From: Bog-756 sp963845485
GTDB lineage: Bacteria > Actinomycetota > Acidimicrobiia > Acidimicrobiales > RAAP-2
Direction of reading: 5' to 3'
Assembly (NCBI GenBank): GCA_963845485.1
Contig: CAWJSI010000014.1
Location: 486,142-550,141, forward strand
DNA: 64,000 nucleotides
Within the stretch, counting starts at the first letter, position 1. Every line of letters starts with the position of its first letter. Shown piece by piece: positions 47,063 through 56,669 of the stretch. Position numbers and translations under genes: made by a program. The notes under the pieces were generated by a model. The model made no database searches. It worked only from the letters and a program-made list of their open reading frames with translations, and had not been told where the DNA came from.

Positions 47063-47946
47063 ATGCAGTTCGGAATCATCCCTCCGGTCAGATTGGGCGT
47101 CACCGCCGACCCCGACTGGATGACCTCGTTCGCCCGTCACGCCGAGGCGTGCGGTTTCGAGTCGATCGTGCTGGTCGAGCACGCCGTGGTGATCTCGGAC
47201 TACGAGAGCACCTACCCCTACGCCTCGTCGGGCAAGATGCCCCTGCCCGACGACTGCCGGATCCCCGACCCCCTCGACCTGATGGCCTACCTGGCCGCGG
47301 TGACCGACCGGATCACCCTGGCCACCGGGGTGCTCGTCGTGCCCAACCACCAGGCGGTGGTCCTGGCCAAGCGCATCGCCACCGTCGACGTCCTGTCGGG
47401 GGGGAGGGTACGGATGTGCGTGGGGGTGGGCTGGATGGACGAGGAGCTGGCCGCCACCGGGGCCGACCCGCGCAGTCGTGGGCGTCGCACCGACGAGACC
47501 ATCGCGGCGATGCGCGCCCTGTGGGCGGACTCGGGCCCGGCCGGTGCCGACTTCGAGGGCGAGTTCGTCTCGTTCCGTCATGCCCACTCGTTCCCCAAGC
47601 CGGTCCGCCCCGAAGGCGTCCCCATCCACATCGGCGGACACAGCGAGGCCGCCGCCGTCCGGGCCGGTCGGCTGGGGGACGGCTTCCAGCCCCTCGGCCT
47701 GGCGGCCGACGTCCTGGCGGTCCGCCTCGGCCAGATGCGCGAGGCCGCCGAGGCGGCCGGGACGCGACCCCGACGCCATCGAGCTCTCCCTCTCGGGTTA
47801 TCTGCCCACCACCACCGAAGAGGAGGTGGCCGCAGGCGGCGGCGGCCGGCGCCGTCCGACTGGTGGCATCCACCTCGATGACCGCCGACATCGACCAGGT
47901 GGCCGCCGAGATGTCCGCCTTCGCCGATCGGTTCGGTCTCCGGTAA
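47063..47946 (+). CDS. LLM-class (probably F420-dependent) oxidoreductase, frameshifted
   Basis: A TIM-barrel protein of about 294 residues: MQFGIIPPVRLGVTADPDWM, SIVLVEHAVVISDYESTYPY, DPLDLMAYLAAVTDRITLATGVLVVPNHQAVVLAKRIATVDVLSGGRV, GVGWMDEELAATG and VPIHIGGHSEAAAVRAGRLGDGF, all typical of mycobacterial-type F420-dependent LLM enzymes. Shifts near 47762 and 47835 connect RDPDAIELSLSGYLPTTTEEE to GAVRLVASTSMTADIDQVAAEMSAF. ATG 47063 is preferred (AGCAGG upstream); ATG 47042 is in frame. Its TAATG end overlaps the next gene. Confidence 0.85.
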
Positions 47947-48459
47947 TGGTCGGGGACGCACCGCGTCGCCCCGAGGGGACAGCCCCGGGGCCGGTCGGGG
48001 CCCGACGAGGCCGCGCTTCGGGAGGTGTCCCTCGCCTACGCGGCCGCCGCCGATGCCCGTGACGGGGAGGCCCTCGTCTCCCTGTTCGTCGAGGATGGCG
48101 CCCTCGTCGTGCCGCGCTACCCGGTCGACATGCGGCCGGTCGTGACCCGCTCGGGCCCGGACGCCCTGCGCCAGGTGGCCGAGATGCTCGGTCGCTACGA
48201 CCGCACCTTCCACCTGGTCGGTGACGCCCGCTTCTCGGTGGAAGGCGACGAGGCCTCCGGCGAGGTCCAGTGCGTGGCCCACCACGTGACCGCGGTGGGC
48301 CGGGGTCGGCCGGCTCGGTCGGCTCGGACATGGTGTGGTTCATCCGCTACCGCGACCGGTACCGACGGGGCGCCTCCGGATGGAGGATCGTCGCGCCGTG
48401 AGCTCCACCTCCAGTGGGTGGAGGAGCACCCGGTCGAGCGCGGTCGGCGCACCCTATGA
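47946..48459 (+). CDS. SnoaL-like/NTF2-fold protein (frameshifted)
   Basis: ATG 47946 overlaps the LLM gene stop. The protein reads MVGDAPRRPEGTAPGPVG, then after a shift near 48000 LREVSLAYAAAADARDGEALVSLFVEDGALVVPRYP, HLVGDARFSVEGDEASGEVQCVAHHV and, after a shift near 48305, DMVWFIRYRDRYRRGASGWRI and LQWVEEHPVE. This is the polyketide-cyclase/ketosteroid-isomerase-like fold common beside LLM enzymes and in steroid or aromatic catabolism. The catalytic pair is not certain. Confidence 0.75.
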
Positions 48460-48559
48460 CCGGGGCACGCCATGACGGCCGGCCACCGGCCTGAGTCCCG
48501 CCTGGGCACCGACCGGCCAGCCGCTACCGTGGGTCACCGGTCGGGTCGGTGGCTGCGGC

Positions 48560-50078
48560 TCAGGGGGCCGGGACGGGCTGGGGCGGCGGCGGCCCGGCGT
48601 AGCGGGCCGCCGGCCGGATCAGCCGGTTGTCGGCGGCCTGTTCGATGACGTGGGTGGTCCAGCCGATCGTCCGGCTGCAGGCGAAGGTGGGGGTGAACAT
48701 GTCCCGGGGGATCCCGCAGGTGTGCATGACCACCCCGGCGAAGAACTCGACGTTGGTGTAGAGCTGTCGGCCCGGCTTCAGCTCGGCCAAGACGTCGACG
48801 GTGGTGCGCTCCACCTGCTCGGCGAAGTCGACCAGGTCACCGCCGAGGGACCGGGCCACGCTCCGCAGGAAGACCGACCGGGGATCGTCGGTCTTGTAGA
48901 CGCGGTGGCCGAATCCCATGATCCGGTCGCCCCGGATGACGGCCTCGCGGATCCACGCCTCGGCCCGGTCGGGTGAGCCGATCTCGTCCAGCATGGCGAG
49001 GGCCCGACTGGGGGCGCCACCGTGGAGCGGACCCGACAGGGCCCCGACCGCCCCCACGATGGCGGCGGCCAGGTCGGCACCGGTAGAGGCGATGACCCGA
49101 GCGGTGAAGGTCGAGGCGTTGAACCCGTGGTCGATGGTGAGGATGAGGTACTGCTCGACGGCCCGCACGTGGGCCGGCGCCGCCTCCTCCCCCGAGAGCA
49201 TCCAGAGGTAGTTGGCGGCGAAGGAGAGGTCGGCACGCGGCGGGATGGGTGCCAGTCCGAGGCGCAGCCGGTGGACGGCGGTGAGGATGGTGGGAACCAC
49301 GGCGCACAGACGGAGGGCCTGGGCCCGGCGCTCGTCGGCGTCGATGTCCAGTCCGGGGGGCCAGCCTGCCTCGGCGCCGAGGAGGGAGACCGCCGTGCGC
49401 AGGGCATCGAGCGGCGAGCCGATGGAGGCAACCGCCGGAAGCAGCCCGGCCAGCGACCGGGGGCAGCGTCCGGAGTCCGGCCACCTCGTCGGCGAACGAC
49501 TCCGAACGGGCGCGGTCGGGCAGGCTGCCGTCGAGGAGGAGTAGCCACACGTCTTCGAGGGAGCGGGTGGCGGCCAGGTCCACGGCCGAGTACTGCCGGT
49601 AGTGGTAGAAGCCCTCCTGGCCGCGGACGTCGCCGACCGAGGTCTCGGCCACCACCACGCCCTCGAGGCCGCGGGGTACGTCGGCCCCCGCCTCGCCGGC
49701 CGGGCGGATCTGGGCCACGGTCAACAGGTCGCGCAGGGAGACCACCCCGACCAGGTCCCCGTGGTCCACGACGGGAAGATGGCGGTAGTGGTGATGGGTG
49801 AGCCCCGACCATGCCGCGTCGACCTCGTCGTCGACGCCCAGTACGTCAGGATCGGCCGTCATCCATCGCCGGACCGGCTCGGTGTGGGGGTCGGTCTCGG
49901 TGGCTGCGGCCCGCATGAGGTCCCGCTCGGTCAGGATGCCGACCACGGCGTCGTGGTCGGTGACCACGAGCGAGCCGATCTGGCGCCTGTCCATGAGGGC
50001 GGTGGCCTCCGAGAGGGTGATGTGGGCGGGACACGTTACCGGTGGCGAGGACATCAGTTCCTGGACGGCGGTGCTCAT
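48560..50078 (-). CDS. Citrate synthase with N-terminal CBS-domain pair (frameshifted once)
   Basis: About 505 residues. Residues 1-125 are two CBS motifs (VQELMSSPPVTCPAHITLSEATALMDRRQIGSLVV-type; TERDLMRAA; LPVVDHGDLVGVVSLRDLL), an adenosyl-nucleotide sensor. A citrate synthase domain follows: GLEGVVVAETSVGDVRGQEGFYHYRQYSAVDLA, then after a shift at about 49460 TIDHGFNASTFTARVIASTGAD, GPLHGGAPSRALAMLDEIG, MGFGHRVYKTDDPR and FTPTFACSRTIGWTTHVIEQ, with the catalytic His/His/Asp set (HGFN, GHRVY, F-E-Q). It could make citrate or 2-methylcitrate under AMP/ATP control (inference). A strong promoter with an operator lies upstream at 50168-50196. Confidence 0.88.
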
Positions 50079-50167
50079 GGTCTGCTCCTTGGTGGGGTGG
50101 AGGCGCCGCCCGGTGCGGCGCGATGCGTGTTCGATTCGCTGCTCCCAGTGTGCCGGGGCCGTGTCCG

Positions 50168-50196
50168 GTTGTAAATGTTGATCAACTCAATGTCAA
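50168..50196 (-). promoter_or_regulatory. Promoter with palindromic operator upstream of CBS-citrate synthase
   Basis: On the minus strand: -35 TTGACA (50196-50191), exactly 17 nt, then -10 TACAAC (50173-50168). The perfect palindrome GTTGATCAAC (50186-50177) fills the middle of the spacer. The 12-bp word AATGTTGATCAA (50174-50185 on the plus strand) recurs at 51785-51796 before the second citrate synthase. Confidence 0.75.
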
Positions 50197-50335
50197 AGGC
50201 TCCGGCCGGTTCCTCGGGTCGAGGTGACGCAAGGGCACCGACGTCGGGAGGTCCCCTCGGGCGGTGGGTACCGTGGGCGGGGCGTTCCCGGCCGCACCGG
50301 GCCCGACCATGAAGCCGAGCGAGAGGAACACGACC

Positions 50336-51731
50336 ATGTCGATTGGACTCCGACGTCCCTGGGACGCCGTCGACTTCGACGAACTGGCCCGGCTGTTCCC
50401 GCCCCCGCCCGAGTACTTCGAGGGGGCCTGGTTCACGCCCCCCGAGGCGATCGACCGGATCAAGCTCTCCCGGGCCCGCCACCGGGCCGAGCGGGCCCGA
50501 GGGGTCCCGTTCTTCCGGCGGCTCTGGGACGAGGCCGGCTTCGACCCCGCCGACCTGCGCGCCATCGAGGACCTCGACCGCGTCCCCACCTACACGGTCG
50601 ACGATCTCCGGCGGAGCGTCGAGGACCATCCGCCCTACGGCGACTACCAGGGGGTGTCGGTCGACGACGCGCTGCGTGAGCCCCTGCGCATCCACATGTC
50701 GGGCGGGACGACCGGTGAGCCCCGACCCACGCTCTACACCCAGTGGGACCGGGGGGTGTCGGGGGTGCTGAACGCCCGGGGCATGTACCTCCAGGGGCTG
50801 CGGCCCGGCGACGTGGTCATCAACAGCTGGGCCTACGGGCTCCACAACGGGGCCTTCAGCTTCGACGAGACGCTGCAGCGGTGGCTCAACTGTCTGGTCA
50901 TCACGGCCGGGACGGCCACGGTGACCGGGACCCGCAAGCAGGTCGAGCTGGCCCGAGAGGTTCCGGGCGGCCGCCATCCTCACGACCGGCGACTACCTGC
51001 TGCGCATCGCCGAGGAGGCTGAGGCCATGGGCCTCGACGTCCGGCGCGACCTGTCCATCCGGGCCCTGGCCACCAACGTCGGGCACGAGGAGCGCCTGGA
51101 GGAGCTGTTCGGGGTGACCGCCCTCGCCACCTACGGTTTTCACGAGGTCGGCACCGTCGCCGTCGAGTGCCCGGTGCAAGGACGGACTGCACATCTTCGA
51201 GGACGCCTTCCACGTCCAGGTGGTCGACGTGGAGACCGGCGCCCCGCTGCCCGATGGGGAGACCGGGGCGCTGGTGGTCACCGAGGTCTACAAGACCGGC
51301 AGCCCGCAGATCGGTTACAACATCATGGACCTGTCCTTCCTCTACCCGCGCCAGCAGTGCGCGTGCGGGAGCTGGCTGCGTCGGATGGGTCGCTTCGCCG
51401 GTCGGGGCGACACCATGGTCAAGCTGCGGGGGGTCAACGTGTGGCCCGAGGGGATCGGCGCCATCGCCACCGCCGTCGAGGGGACGGTGCCCGACTACTT
51501 CGTCCGGGCCGTCACCGAGTCGGGCCGGGACGAGCTCATCGTGGCCGTGGCGAGCGATGCGGCTCCCGACCGCTACGAGGCCATCGGGCCACCGTCGAGC
51601 AGCGCCTGCGCGACGAACTCGGGGTGCGGATCGGGGTGGAGATCGTGCCCCCGGGATCCCTCGACGCGCTCACCGGCCAGGACCGGGCCAAGGCCAAGCG
51701 GTTCGCCGACGAGCGCCACCCGAAGGCATGA
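50336..51731 (+). CDS. PaaK-like CoA ligase (phenylacetate-CoA ligase family), frameshifted
   Basis: About 465 residues of the AMP-forming adenylate superfamily: ARHRAERARGVPFFRRLWDEAGFDPADL (typical PaaK start), LRIHMSGGTTGEPRPTLYTQWDRG as P-loop, GDVVINSWAYGLHNGAFSFDE, TYGFHEVGTVAVECP, LVVTEVYKTGSPQIGYNIMDL, GRGDTMVKLRGVNVWPEGI and VRIGVEIVPPGSL. It lies between two citrate synthase genes. Shifts at about 50965, 51180 and 51590. ATG 50336 follows AGAGGAA. It should activate an aromatic or branched acid to its CoA ester; the substrate is unknown. Confidence 0.85.
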
Positions 51732-51784
51732 GCCGTCGTCCGCCGGGCGGAGCCGGTCCGAGGGACAGCTGGCCATAGGCCGGC

Positions 51785-51796
51785 AATGTTGATCAA
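51785..51796 (+). promoter_or_regulatory. Second copy of the GTTGATCAA operator
   Basis: AATGTTGATCAA is identical to 50174-50185 and the similarity continues (CTCAATG against GTCATGG). It lies 36 bp upstream of the HTH-citrate synthase start. Confidence 0.65.
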
Positions 51797-51831
51797 GTCA
51801 TGGTCCGGGTCGAGCCCTAGGCTGACCGTCG

Positions 51832-53099
51832 ATGGACCGGATGCTCGAGAGCGAGGAGGCCGCCCGGCGGCTCGGGGTGAAGGTCACCACCCTCTACGCC
51901 TACGTGAGCCAGGGGCCTGCTCGCCTCCCACCCGTCCCCCGAGGGGCGCAGGAGCCTGTTCGCCCTGGACGACGTGGAGCGGCTGGCCCGTCGGAGCCGG
52001 CAGGGCAGGTCCGTCGAGACCCGCATGGTCTCGGTGACCACCGGCGTGACCCAGCTCACCGACGAGGGACCCGCTCTTCCGGGGCCGACGAGCCACCGAT
52101 CTCGCCGTGACGGCGTCCTTCGAGGGCGTGGCCGAGTGGCTGTGGCGGGCACCGCACGGAGCGGCCGACCCTGACTCCCAGCCGTCGCCATCGGCTCCCC
52201 TGGCCTGGTCGCCCGTCGACCTCGGGCCGCCCCCGGAGATGGAGGCGTCCGACCGGATGCGCTGGGTGGTGGTGATGGCCGGTGCCCGTGACCGGCTACG
52301 CGGCCGACCTCCGTCCCGAGGTGGTGACCCGCACGGTGAGCCGGGTGGCCGCCTCCATGGTGGCCTCCCTGGCCTGGCCCCGACGCCGACCGCGGCATCG
52401 TCGCCCGAGGTCCCGCTCCGGCTCCCCGACGGCACCGAGGTCACCGACGCCATGGCGGCCCGGTTGACGGCCCGACTGAGCCCCGAGCCCTCCCCGGCGC
52501 TCGTGCGCGGCGTGAACGCCGCCCTCGTGCTGATGGCCGACCACGAGCTCGCCACCTCGACCATGGCCGTGCGGCTGGCCGCCTCCACCCGGGGCGATCC
52601 CTACGACGTGCTCCTGGCCGGCCTCGGCACCATCGCCGGCCCGTTGCACGGGGGCGCCAGCCAGCAGGCCTACTCCCTGCTGCTCGAGGCCCGTCATCAC
52701 GGCATCGAGCGGGCCGTCAACGACGCCCTTCGGTCCCACCGGGTGCTGCCCGGCTTCGGGCACTCGGTCTACAAGCACGGTGACGCCCGCTTCGCCGTGC
52801 TGTTGGGGCTGTTCGAGGAGTTGGCCCCCGACGCCGACGTGGAGCTGCTCGGCTCACTGGTGGCGTTGGCCGCCGACCACGAGGTCCCCCTGCCCAACGT
52901 CGATCTGGCCCTGGCCGCCATGGCCCTCGCCACCGGGATGCCCCCCGACGCCGGGAGGACCATCTTCACCGTGGCCCGGGTGGCCGGCTGGACGGCCCAC
53001 TACCTCGAGGAGCTGGACGAGCGTCCGCTGCGCTACCGGGCCCGCGCCGTCTACGCCGCCCCGGGTCGGACGCCCGGTGGCGGCGGGGCGTTCGCCTAG
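51832..53099 (+). CDS. Citrate synthase-like protein with N-terminal HTH (frameshifted)
   Basis: Residues 1-55 (MLESEEAARRLGVKVTTLYAYVSQGLL...SLFALDDVERLARRSRQG) are an excisionase/MerR-like HTH. The rest is a citrate synthase domain: RMVSVTTGVTQLTDEGPLFRGRRATDLA, MADHELATSTMAVRLAASTRGDPYDVLLAGLGTIAGPLHGGASQQ, HRVLPGFGHSVYKHGDARF and TIFTVARVAGWTAHYLEEL. The His of the HGFN-type motif is kept (MADHELATS), as is GFGHSVYK. Proteins of this design are known in some bacteria, though their DNA-binding role is hardly studied. Shifts at about 51912, 52280 and 52378. It may bind the operator at 51785 (inference). Confidence 0.82.
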
Positions 53100-53146
53100 G
53101 ACCGGAGCGGGGCGTCCCGGTGCCCCGCCACCTACGCTCGGAGGCC

Positions 53147-53960
53147 ATGACCCTTCCCGCCCCCCGCCCCGACCGAACCTGCCTGGTGACCGGAGCCTCG
53201 TCCGGCATCGGCGCGGAGATCGCCCGCCAGCTGGCCTCCCGGGGCCTCGGGGTGACGGTGGTGGCCCGGCGTGAGGAAAGGCTGGCCGAGCTCGCCTCGG
53301 AGCTGTCCTCTCGCTACGGGGTCCGGGCCGAGTACCTCGCCGCCGACCTCACCGACGAAGGCTCCCGGGCCGGCATGGCCACGGAGCTGGAGGGGCGCGA
53401 GCTGGCCGTCAACGTGCTGGTCAACAACGCCGGGCTGACCACCATGGGCCCGGTGTCCCGGTCCGACCCCGAACGCGAGCTGGCGCTCGTGCGCACCGAC
53501 GTCGAGGCGGTGGTCCACCTGTGCTCCCTGTTCGTGCCCGGCATGGTCGAGCGCCGCAGCGGTGCCATCCTCAACGTGGCTTCGACGGCGGCCTTCCAGC
53601 CGCTGCCCGGACAGGCCAGCTACGGGGCGGCCAAGGCCTTCGTCCTCTCCTACGGCCACGCCCTGCGTGCCGAGCTGCGCCCGACCGGTGTCACCGCCAC
53701 CGTCCTGTGCCCGGGACCGGTCGAGACCGGCTTCGCCGAGGCGGCCGGGATGTCCGACGCCGAGGCCGCCGAGTCACTGCCCAAGGTGATGTGGGTGCCG
53801 GCGGCCGAGGTGGCGAGGAGGGCCGTGGCCGGCATGGACGCCGACAAGGCGGTCGTCATTCCCGGCCTGCCCAACCGGATGGCCTCGGCCTTCGGCTGGC
53901 TGGCGCCACGGGGGGTGCTGGTGCCCATGCTGGCCAAGCGCCATCCCGCCCTCCGCCTGA
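53147..53960 (+). CDS. Short-chain dehydrogenase/reductase (DltE/YqjQ type)
   Basis: About 270 residues. The NAD(P) motif is TCLVTGASSGIGAEIARQLA, then VVARREERL, VLVNNAGLTTMGP, and the catalytic Ser-Tyr-Lys in NVASTAAFQPLPGQASYGAAKAFVLSY, with VLCPGPVETGF. The N-terminus is ATG 53147. No stop occurs in frame near the family's usual length. A TGA at 53958-53960 in the next frame is the likely true end, implying a small indel shortly before it. Substrate unknown. Confidence 0.85.
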
Positions 53961-54005
53961 CCCGCCGGGTGGCTGGGGACCGACGGGCCGTGCGGGTCGG
54001 TCGCC

Positions 54006-54360
54006 GTGGCCGGGGTGCTCGACGTGGTGGCCGTCGTGGTGTTCGTGGCCATCGGGCGGGCGTCCCACGACCACGGGGAGACGGCGAGCGGGCTGGCCGA
54101 CACGGCCTGGCCGTTCCTCGCCGGGTTGGCCGTCGGGCTGGATCGTCACCCAGGCCTGGCGGCGGCCACTCGACCTGGTCCCGACCGGCGTGGGCGTCTG
54201 GCTCTCGTGCGTGGCGGTCGGGATGGTCCTCCGGGTGCTGGCCGGTCAGGGGACGGCGGTGGCCTTCGTGGCCGTGGCCCTCGGGTTCTTGGGGCTCGAG
54301 GTGCTGGGCTGGCGGGCCCTGGCCCGGATCGGCGCGGGGATGGGCCGGGCCCGGCCTTGA
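54006..54360 (+). CDS. DUF3054 membrane protein (frameshifted)
   Basis: About 118 residues with four hydrophobic segments: VAGVLDVVAVVVFVAIGRASHDHGE, TAWPFLAGLAVGW, GVWLSCVAVGMVLRVLAGQGTAVAFVAVAL, LGLEVLGWRAL. This matches the DUF3054 family of small actinobacterial membrane proteins. The GRASH motif after helix 1 is characteristic. A shift at about 54140 separates the halves. Function unknown. Confidence 0.75.
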
Positions 54361-54550
54361 GCGGGGGCGGACCCCCGGACGACCGCGCGGGGATCGGGAT
54401 GCGCAGAACGTCCCAGGTCAGCCGCGTCTGAGGGGCTTATCGGCACGATGGCCGGAGAACTTGAGCAATTTCTCCGAATTCTTTTCCATCGCCCGGTGGC
54501 CGGAGCCTCGGATGACGCCTCGAGGCTGTTCGAGCCGAGGTCTCCGACGG

Positions 54551-55022
54551 TCAGGTCTCGAGCACGCCTTCGGCGGTGCTGTCGCCCGGGAAGATCGAAA
54601 AGGCCACCGCAGCAGGTGGCCGACAAGCGGCCCGTCCCCACGTCGAGGATGTCCACGTTGACGACGGCCCGGCTCCGGCCCTGTTGGACCAGGTGGGCCC
54701 GCGCCCGGCCCGGACCCACGGTGAGGGGCCGGAGGTAGTGGATGGTGAGGTCCGAGGTCACACAGACCGAGCCGGCCGGCAGCACGTTGAAGACGGCCCG
54801 GCCCGCCACCACGTCGGCCACGGTGGCCATGAGCCCTCCCTGGAGCCCACCCCGCGGGTTGGTGATCCGCGGGTTCAGGTCCACCTCGATGGTCAGGTCG
54901 CTGTCGTCGTCGGGAACGTCCCGCAGGCCCAGCTCCTGGATGAGATGGTCGCCCGAGTGGATGACGGCGTCGTGCTCAGCCCGGGCCAGTCGGCGCGCCT
55001 CCGCCGACTCGGCCCCGGTCAC
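54551..55022 (-). CDS. PaaI-family hotdog thioesterase (frameshifted near end)
   Basis: About 157 residues. The hotdog domain has ITNPRGGLQGGLMATVADVVAGRAVFNVLPAG, in which the GG(x)4-(A/V)D segment holds the active site, then CVTSDLTIHYLRPLTVGPGRA and AVVNVDILDVGTGRLSATCCGGLFDL. One extra G in a GGG run near 54590 removes the natural ending DSTAEGVLET and stop at 54551. The start GTG 55022 overlaps the aldehyde dehydrogenase stop (GTGA). It probably hydrolyses acyl-CoA intermediates of the neighbouring pathway. Confidence 0.82.
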
Positions 55023-56512
55023 TTCCCGACGGCGATGGTCTTGGTCTCGAGATACTGCTCGAACCCTTCGATCCCGTTCTGGCGGCCGATGCCGCTCGCC
55101 TTGTAGCCACCGAAGGGGGACATGGGGCTGTAGTAGACGCCACCGTTCACCGAGACCGTGCCCGACCGGATCCGGGAGGCCACGGCGAGGGCCCGCTCCT
55201 CGGAAGCCGACGTGACCCCGCCCGACAGGCCGTAGACGCTGTCGTTGGCGATGCGGACGGCGTCGTCGTCGTCCTTGAACGGGATGAGCACGAGCACCGG
55301 GCCGAAGATCTCCTCTTGGGCGATGGTCATCGAGTTGTCCACGTCGGCGAAGAGGGTCGGCTCGACGAAGTAGCCCTTCTCCAGGTGGGCCGGCCGGTGG
55401 CCGCCGGTGACGAGACGGGCCCCCTCGGCCACGCCCTTTTCGATGTAGCCCATGACCCGGTCCCGTTGCTTGGCGGAGACCTGGGGACCCTGGATGACGC
55501 CGGGGTCGGTCGGGTCGCCGTAGGTGACCTGCTCCATCGACACCTTGGCCAGCTCGACGGCCTCGTCGTAGCGGGACTCGTGGATGAGGGAGCGGGTGAG
55601 CATGGCGCAGCCCTGTCCGGCGTGCATGCACATGAAGCCGAGGAAGGCCATCTTGGTCTCCACGTCGCCGTCCTCCAAGATGATGTCGGCCGACTTGCCC
55701 CCCAGCTCCAAGAAGAGCCGCTTCAAGGTGGGGGCCCCGGCGGCCATGATGCGTCGGCCCGTGGCCGTGGAGCCGGTGAACGAGATCATGTCGACCCGGG
55801 GGTCGGTGACCAGCTGCTCGCCGATGAGGTGGTCCGACGAGGGGACCACGTTCACGATGCCGGCGGGGATGTCGGTCTGCTCGGCGATCAGGCGGCCGAT
55901 GCGGGTGGCACTCCACGGGGTGTCGGGGGCGGGCTTGATGACCATCGAGTTGCCGGTGGCGAGGGCCTGGCCCAGCTTGGCGATGATGATCTCGAAGGGG
56001 TAGTTCCACGGCAGGATGGCCCCGACCACGCCGACGGGCTCTTTGACCACCTTCATCCAGCTGGGCTGGCCGAAGGCGTTGTTGTCGGGGAGGGACCGCT
56101 CCCACTGGAAGTTGTCGATCTCCGCGGCCGGCCACAGGAGCCCGTCGGACAGCGGCGCGTCCAACTGGGCCATGGTGGTGACCATGACCGGGGTGCCCAC
56201 CTCGGCGACCAGCTCGGAGCGGAACAGCTCCTGCTCGCCGACGATGGCCTCGTGGAGCTGGCGGAGGCAGCGCTGACGGAAGGCGTGGTCGGTGGCCCAC
56301 TCCGTCCCGTCGAAGGCCTTGCGGGCCGCGGCGATGGCCCGGTCCATGTCGGCCGCAGTGGCGTCGGTGGTCTGGCCCATCACCTCTTCGGTGGCCGGAT
56401 TGATGTTGTCGAAGCCGGTGCCGGCCGACGACTCGACGAGTGCGCCGTCGATGAGCATCCGGGACTCACTGCCCAGTTCGGACTGCGTGGCTGAAGAAGC
56501 TGTGGTGGTCAT
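55019..56512 (-). CDS. Aldehyde dehydrogenase
   Basis: A 497-residue NAD(P)-dependent ALDH, uninterrupted. GAILPWNYPFEIIIAKLGQALATGN, SFTGSTATGRRIM, the catalytic Glu in LFLELGGKSADIIL, the catalytic Cys in GFMCMHAGQGCAMLTRSLIH, and EEIFGPVLVLIPF are all present. ATG 56512 is preceded by GGGAGGGTC. Residues 40-60 read INPATEEVMGQTTDATAADM, typical for the ALDH superfamily. It is translationally coupled to a PaaI thioesterase. The aldehyde is unknown; context suggests a lipid- or terpenoid-derived one. Confidence 0.95.
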   Translation of the reverse strand: MTTTASSATQSELGSESRMLIDGALVESSAGTGFDNINPATEEVMGQTTDATAADMDRAIAAARKAFDGTEWATDHAFRQRCLRQLHEAIVGEQELFRSELVAEVGTPVMVTTMAQLDAPLSDGLLWPAAEIDNFQWERSLPDNNAFGQPSWMKVVKEPVGVVGAILPWNYPFEIIIAKLGQALATGNSMVIKPAPDTPWSATRIGRLIAEQTDIPAGIVNVVPSSDHLIGEQLVTDPRVDMISFTGSTATGRRIMAAGAPTLKRLFLELGGKSADIILEDGDVETKMAFLGFMCMHAGQGCAMLTRSLIHESRYDEAVELAKVSMEQVTYGDPTDPGVIQGPQVSAKQRDRVMGYIEKGVAEGARLVTGGHRPAHLEKGYFVEPTLFADVDNSMTIAQEEIFGPVLVLIPFKDDDDAVRIANDSVYGLSGGVTSASEERALAVASRIRSGTVSVNGGVYYSPMSPFGGYKASGIGRQNGIEGFEQYLETKTIAVGK

Positions 56513-56669
56513 GACCCTCCCTGGTGTGGTCCGATCCCCCCGGGTCCCCGCGGGGTCCTGCCCTGGTCGTGTGACTCGGCAGCGGTGGGGCTCACGGACG
56601 CTCTTTGCCCCGAGGCGAGATCCTACAACGCACCACCCGAGAGCGACATTTCCGCAGGTGGCCGGCGCC

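Noticed and set aside
54246..56300. A 684-codon minus-strand frame linking antisense aldehyde dehydrogenase sequence to the thioesterase
   Set aside because: Only its middle (the PaaI domain) is real. The front is a wrong frame of the aldehyde dehydrogenase gene and the end results from one extra G near 54590.
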